A stretch of DNA of 64,000 bases from Humibacillus xanthopallidus (GTDB lineage: Bacteria > Actinomycetota > Actinomycetes > Actinomycetales > Dermatophilaceae), in NCBI RefSeq assembly GCF_006717145.1, contig NZ_VFQF01000002.1, positions 372,001-436,000 on the forward strand. The letters are read 5' to 3'. The notes under the pieces are model-generated. The model made no database searches and was not told the DNA's origin. It was given only the letters and a program-made list of their open reading frames with translations. Below are positions 61,898 to 64,000 of the stretch, in pieces (the first letter of the stretch is position 1; every line of letters starts with the position of its first letter). The position numbers and the translations under genes are program-made.

Positions 61898-62718
61898 CGG
61901 CCGCCCTTGCGGTGGCTCGCCTCGTAGGCGGCGACGACGTCCTCGGTGGGTCCGTCCATGATGAGCCGTCCCTGGTCCATCCAGAGCACGCGGTCGCACG
62001 ACTCGCGGATCGCGGCGTTGGAGTGGCTCACGAGGAAGACCGTGCCGGCCTGCTCGCGGATCTCGGCAATGCGCTCGCGGCTGCGGGTCTGGAACTCCGC
62101 GTCGCCGGTCGCCAGGGCTTCGTCGATCATGAGGATGTCGGGTGCGGCGGCGGTCGAGATGGCGAAGCGCAGGCGCGCCCCCATGCCTGACGAGTAGGCG
62201 CTCATCGGCAGGTCGACGAAGTCGCCGATGCCGGAGAACTCCACGATGTCGTCGTAGCGCTCGCGCACCTCGCGAGGCGAGAGCCCCAGCGCCAGCCCGC
62301 CGATCATGACGTTGCGCGAGCCGGTGAGCCCGGTGAGCAACACGGCGTTGACGCCGAGGAGCGCGGGCCGGCCTGCGGCCCAAGCACGCCCACCACTCGG
62401 GGGGATGAGCCCGGCGATCGCGCGCAGCAGCGTGCTCTTGCCCGACCCGTTGCGGCCGATGATGCCGACTGCCTCGCCGTGGCGCACGACGAAGGAGACT
62501 CCCTTGACGGCATGCACCTTGCGCACGTTGCCGACATCGACCTGCCGCCGCTGGCGCAGGATGCGCTCGAGCCACGGTTGCTCGCCCTCCGTGGTCGTCG
62601 CCTTCTTCCGCGCGCCGAAGACCGTGTAGACGATGTCGAGCTCCGAGCAGATGACGCTCGGCGTCGCCTCGCGCGCACCGGTCCGGTCGCGATCACGCAC
62701 TGTCTCAGTCGCTTCCAT
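61894..62718 (-). CDS. ABC-2 polysaccharide exporter ATPase (Wzt/TagH-like)
   Basis: Predicted 274-residue ATPase of the polysaccharide/teichoic acid exporter family. Walker A is IGRNGSGKSTLLRAIAG, the signature is AYSSGMGARLRFAIST (the SSGM variant typical of Wzt/TagH) and Walker B is ILMIDEALATGD, with a VSHSN switch His. An acidic, charged N-terminal tail of about 60 residues precedes the nucleotide-binding domain. There is no C-terminal carbohydrate-binding domain, so it resembles TagH more than long Wzt proteins. It overlaps the permease gene by 14 bp. Confidence 0.92.
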   Translation of the reverse strand: MEATETVRDRDRTGAREATPSVICSELDIVYTVFGARKKATTTEGEQPWLERILRQRRQVDVGNVRKVHAVKGVSFVVRHGEAVGIIGRNGSGKSTLLRAIAGLIPPSGGRAWAAGRPALLGVNAVLLTGLTGSRNVMIGGLALGLSPREVRERYDDIVEFSGIGDFVDLPMSAYSSGMGARLRFAISTAAAPDILMIDEALATGDAEFQTRSRERIAEIREQAGTVFLVSHSNAAIRESCDRVLWMDQGRLIMDGPTEDVVAAYEASHRKGGR

Positions 62719-63655
62719 AGCGACCCTCCCCACGCCAGAAGAAGACGAGGCCCCCGGCCCCGAGCACGACCGCCCAGATGCCGGCGGCCGCCCAGCTCGA
62801 CCACGTGAGCGGGTACTGGTCCATGAGGGCCTCGCGGCCGATCGTCATCGTCACCGCGAGCGGCTGGTAGAGCAGCAGCATGCTGACGATCCCGTGGCCG
62901 GCGTAGTGGGTGATGCTGAAGAAGACGCCCGAGACGTAGCGGGCGAGCCGGATGACGACAGGCACGAGGTTGGCCGTGTCACGCGCGGCGTTGACGATGC
63001 GGGCGAGGAAGAACGCGATGCCGAGGTTGATCGCGGTCTGGAGCACGAGGGCGGGCCCGAAGAGCAGCCAGTGCCACGAGAACGGCTCTCCCGTCAGGGG
63101 GATCATGACGAGCAGCACTCCGAAGGCCGGCAGGGTGACGAGGAGCTGGGTGAGGGTCACCGACATCGGCAGGATCGCCCGGGGGAAGCGCAGCGCGCGG
63201 ACGAGGCCGATGTTGGCGGTCACGGCGCGGGCCCCGGCGATGATCGCCGAGGCGGAGTAGCCGAAGACGAAGATGCCGACGGTGAGGAAGGCGATGTAGT
63301 TCTCGGTGCCGCCGCGGGTCTTGAGGAGCACGCCGAAGATGAGGTAGTAGGAGCCGACGAGCAGCAACGGGTTGATGACCGCCCACAGCTGCCCGAGGTG
63401 GTTGTTCTGGTTCGTCGCGTAGGCCTGGGCCGACGACAGGTGCCACACGAGGTGCCGGAATTCCCAGATCTCGCGCAGGTAGTGCCGTCGGTGGGGGCGC
63501 ACACCCAGCTCGGAGAGGCCCGCGGACCGCGCCAACTCGGCGCACTCCTCGGGTGAGAGCGGGCTGGGGGTATGCCGTCCGGTGGCCGCGTCGCTCGCGG
63601 GCGCGCCTGCGGGTGGCTCCGTCAGCGACAGGGTCTCGGTCGACGGGCTGCTCAT
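62705..63655 (-). CDS. ABC-2 polysaccharide exporter permease (Wzm/TagG-like)
   Basis: Predicted 316-residue membrane permease with about six helices. NNHLGQLWAVINPLLLVGSY is the conserved ABC-2 polymer-export motif, followed by TRGGTENYIAFLTVGIFVFG. The first 70 residues are a Pro/Ser/Thr-rich cytoplasmic tail. It pairs with the ATPase to flip or export a complete glycan chain across the membrane. The ATG at 63655 overlaps the stop of the upstream glycosyltransferase. Confidence 0.91.
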   Translation of the reverse strand: MSSPSTETLSLTEPPAGAPASDAATGRHTPSPLSPEECAELARSAGLSELGVRPHRRHYLREIWEFRHLVWHLSSAQAYATNQNNHLGQLWAVINPLLLVGSYYLIFGVLLKTRGGTENYIAFLTVGIFVFGYSASAIIAGARAVTANIGLVRALRFPRAILPMSVTLTQLLVTLPAFGVLLVMIPLTGEPFSWHWLLFGPALVLQTAINLGIAFFLARIVNAARDTANLVPVVIRLARYVSGVFFSITHYAGHGIVSMLLLYQPLAVTMTIGREALMDQYPLTWSSWAAAGIWAVVLGAGGLVFFWRGEGRYGSD

Positions 63656-64000
63656 GAGGCCAGCCGGACGGCGCGGTGCTCGGCAGGTGTGGCGCCGGTG
63701 GTCGCGCCCTCGTCGAGGGAGGCGTAGATGCCGGCGTAGGTGCGTGCGGCGGCCGCCCACGTGCGCCGGGCGGCGACGTGAGCGCGCCCGGCCCGGCCGA
63801 GCGCTTCCCGGCGCGCCGGGTCGCCTGCGAGGTCGACGATGGTCGCGGCGAGGGCCGCGAGGTCGCCGACCGGCACGAGCACGCCACGGGGGGCGCCTTG
63901 CGCAAGCGCACGACTGGCGTCCGCGGCCGTACCGCCGAGGAGCTCGGCCAGGGGCGGCAGGTTGCTCGCGACGACGGGTCGACCGAGGGCCATGGCCTCG
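63652..64000 (-). CDS. glycosyltransferase family 4, C-terminal fragment (cut by window edge)
   Basis: The visible 3' 116 codons carry the donor-domain motif EAMALGRPVVASNLPPLAEL and the terminal GRAGRAHVAARRTWAAAART of a GT4 enzyme. The gene continues beyond the right edge. It is the first visible member of a minus-strand operon in which every stop overlaps the next start. Confidence 0.85.
   Translation of the reverse strand, partial: EAMALGRPVVASNLPPLAELLGGTAADASRALAQGAPRGVLVPVGDLAALAATIVDLAGDPARREALGRAGRAHVAARRTWAAAARTYAGIYASLDEGATTGATPAEHRAVRLAS

Overview
The window is high-GC actinobacterial chromosome. Third codon positions are almost always G or C, GTG and TTG starts are common, and families such as DUF4395, DUF1206, DUF1345 and DUF3516 helicases sit among ordinary housekeeping genes. 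The overall flavour suggests a Micrococcales-type soil or water organism, perhaps of the Intrasporangiaceae, but nothing here fixes the genus. There is no phage, plasmid, insertion sequence, rRNA or CRISPR array. The only non-coding stretch longer than 300 bases is a repeat-rich island at 14282-15050.

Layout: 1-5.5 kb holds small metabolic and secreted proteins (DUF3224, a DUF4118 membrane protein, a secreted serine protease, endonuclease IV, a DUF4395 protein, a metallo-beta-lactamase-fold hydrolase and a PfpI/DJ-1 protein). 5.5-14.3 kb holds a flavin oxidoreductase fused to hemerythrin, a membrane-anchored M16-like peptidase, an M20 peptidase, a frameshifted MFS transporter, an EEP phosphatase/nuclease, a TetR regulator and a methyltransferase. 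14.3-16.5 kb is the repeat island and the DUF2786 gene it abuts. 16.6-35.5 kb holds an esterase/ATP-grasp pair, a lipid kinase with two PAP2 phosphatases, a secreted vWA-PKD protein, a DUF3516 helicase, a LysE exporter, a universal stress protein, a polysaccharide deacetylase and a large LuxR-type regulator.

35.8-45.8 kb is a self-contained selenocysteine module. It encodes a formate dehydrogenase whose catalytic residue is specified by an in-frame TGA followed by a SECIS-like hairpin, with its iron-sulfur and membrane subunits. Beside it are selD, the tRNA-Sec gene, selA and selB. Selenophosphate from SelD and seryl-tRNA(Sec) feed SelA, SelB delivers Sec-tRNA to the UGA, and the product is the formate dehydrogenase encoded alongside.

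45.9-56.8 kb carries the giant helicase Lhr, an aldo-keto reductase/alcohol dehydrogenase pair with a divergent regulator, and a DUF294 signalling protein overlapping a DnaQ-like exonuclease. 56.9-64 kb is the distal part of a tightly overlapping polysaccharide operon read on the minus strand (glycosyltransferases, ABC-2 exporter, WecC, WecB and a second UDP-sugar dehydrogenase). It runs off the right edge.

The least explained signal is a dispersed 8-mer, CGGCATAC. I counted it 36 times on both strands. It lies inside genes, where it forces minority codons, and in intergenic hairpins. Its density, orientation and placement resemble DNA uptake sequences. Secondary curiosities are the REP-like island and tandem repeats that begin at stop codons.
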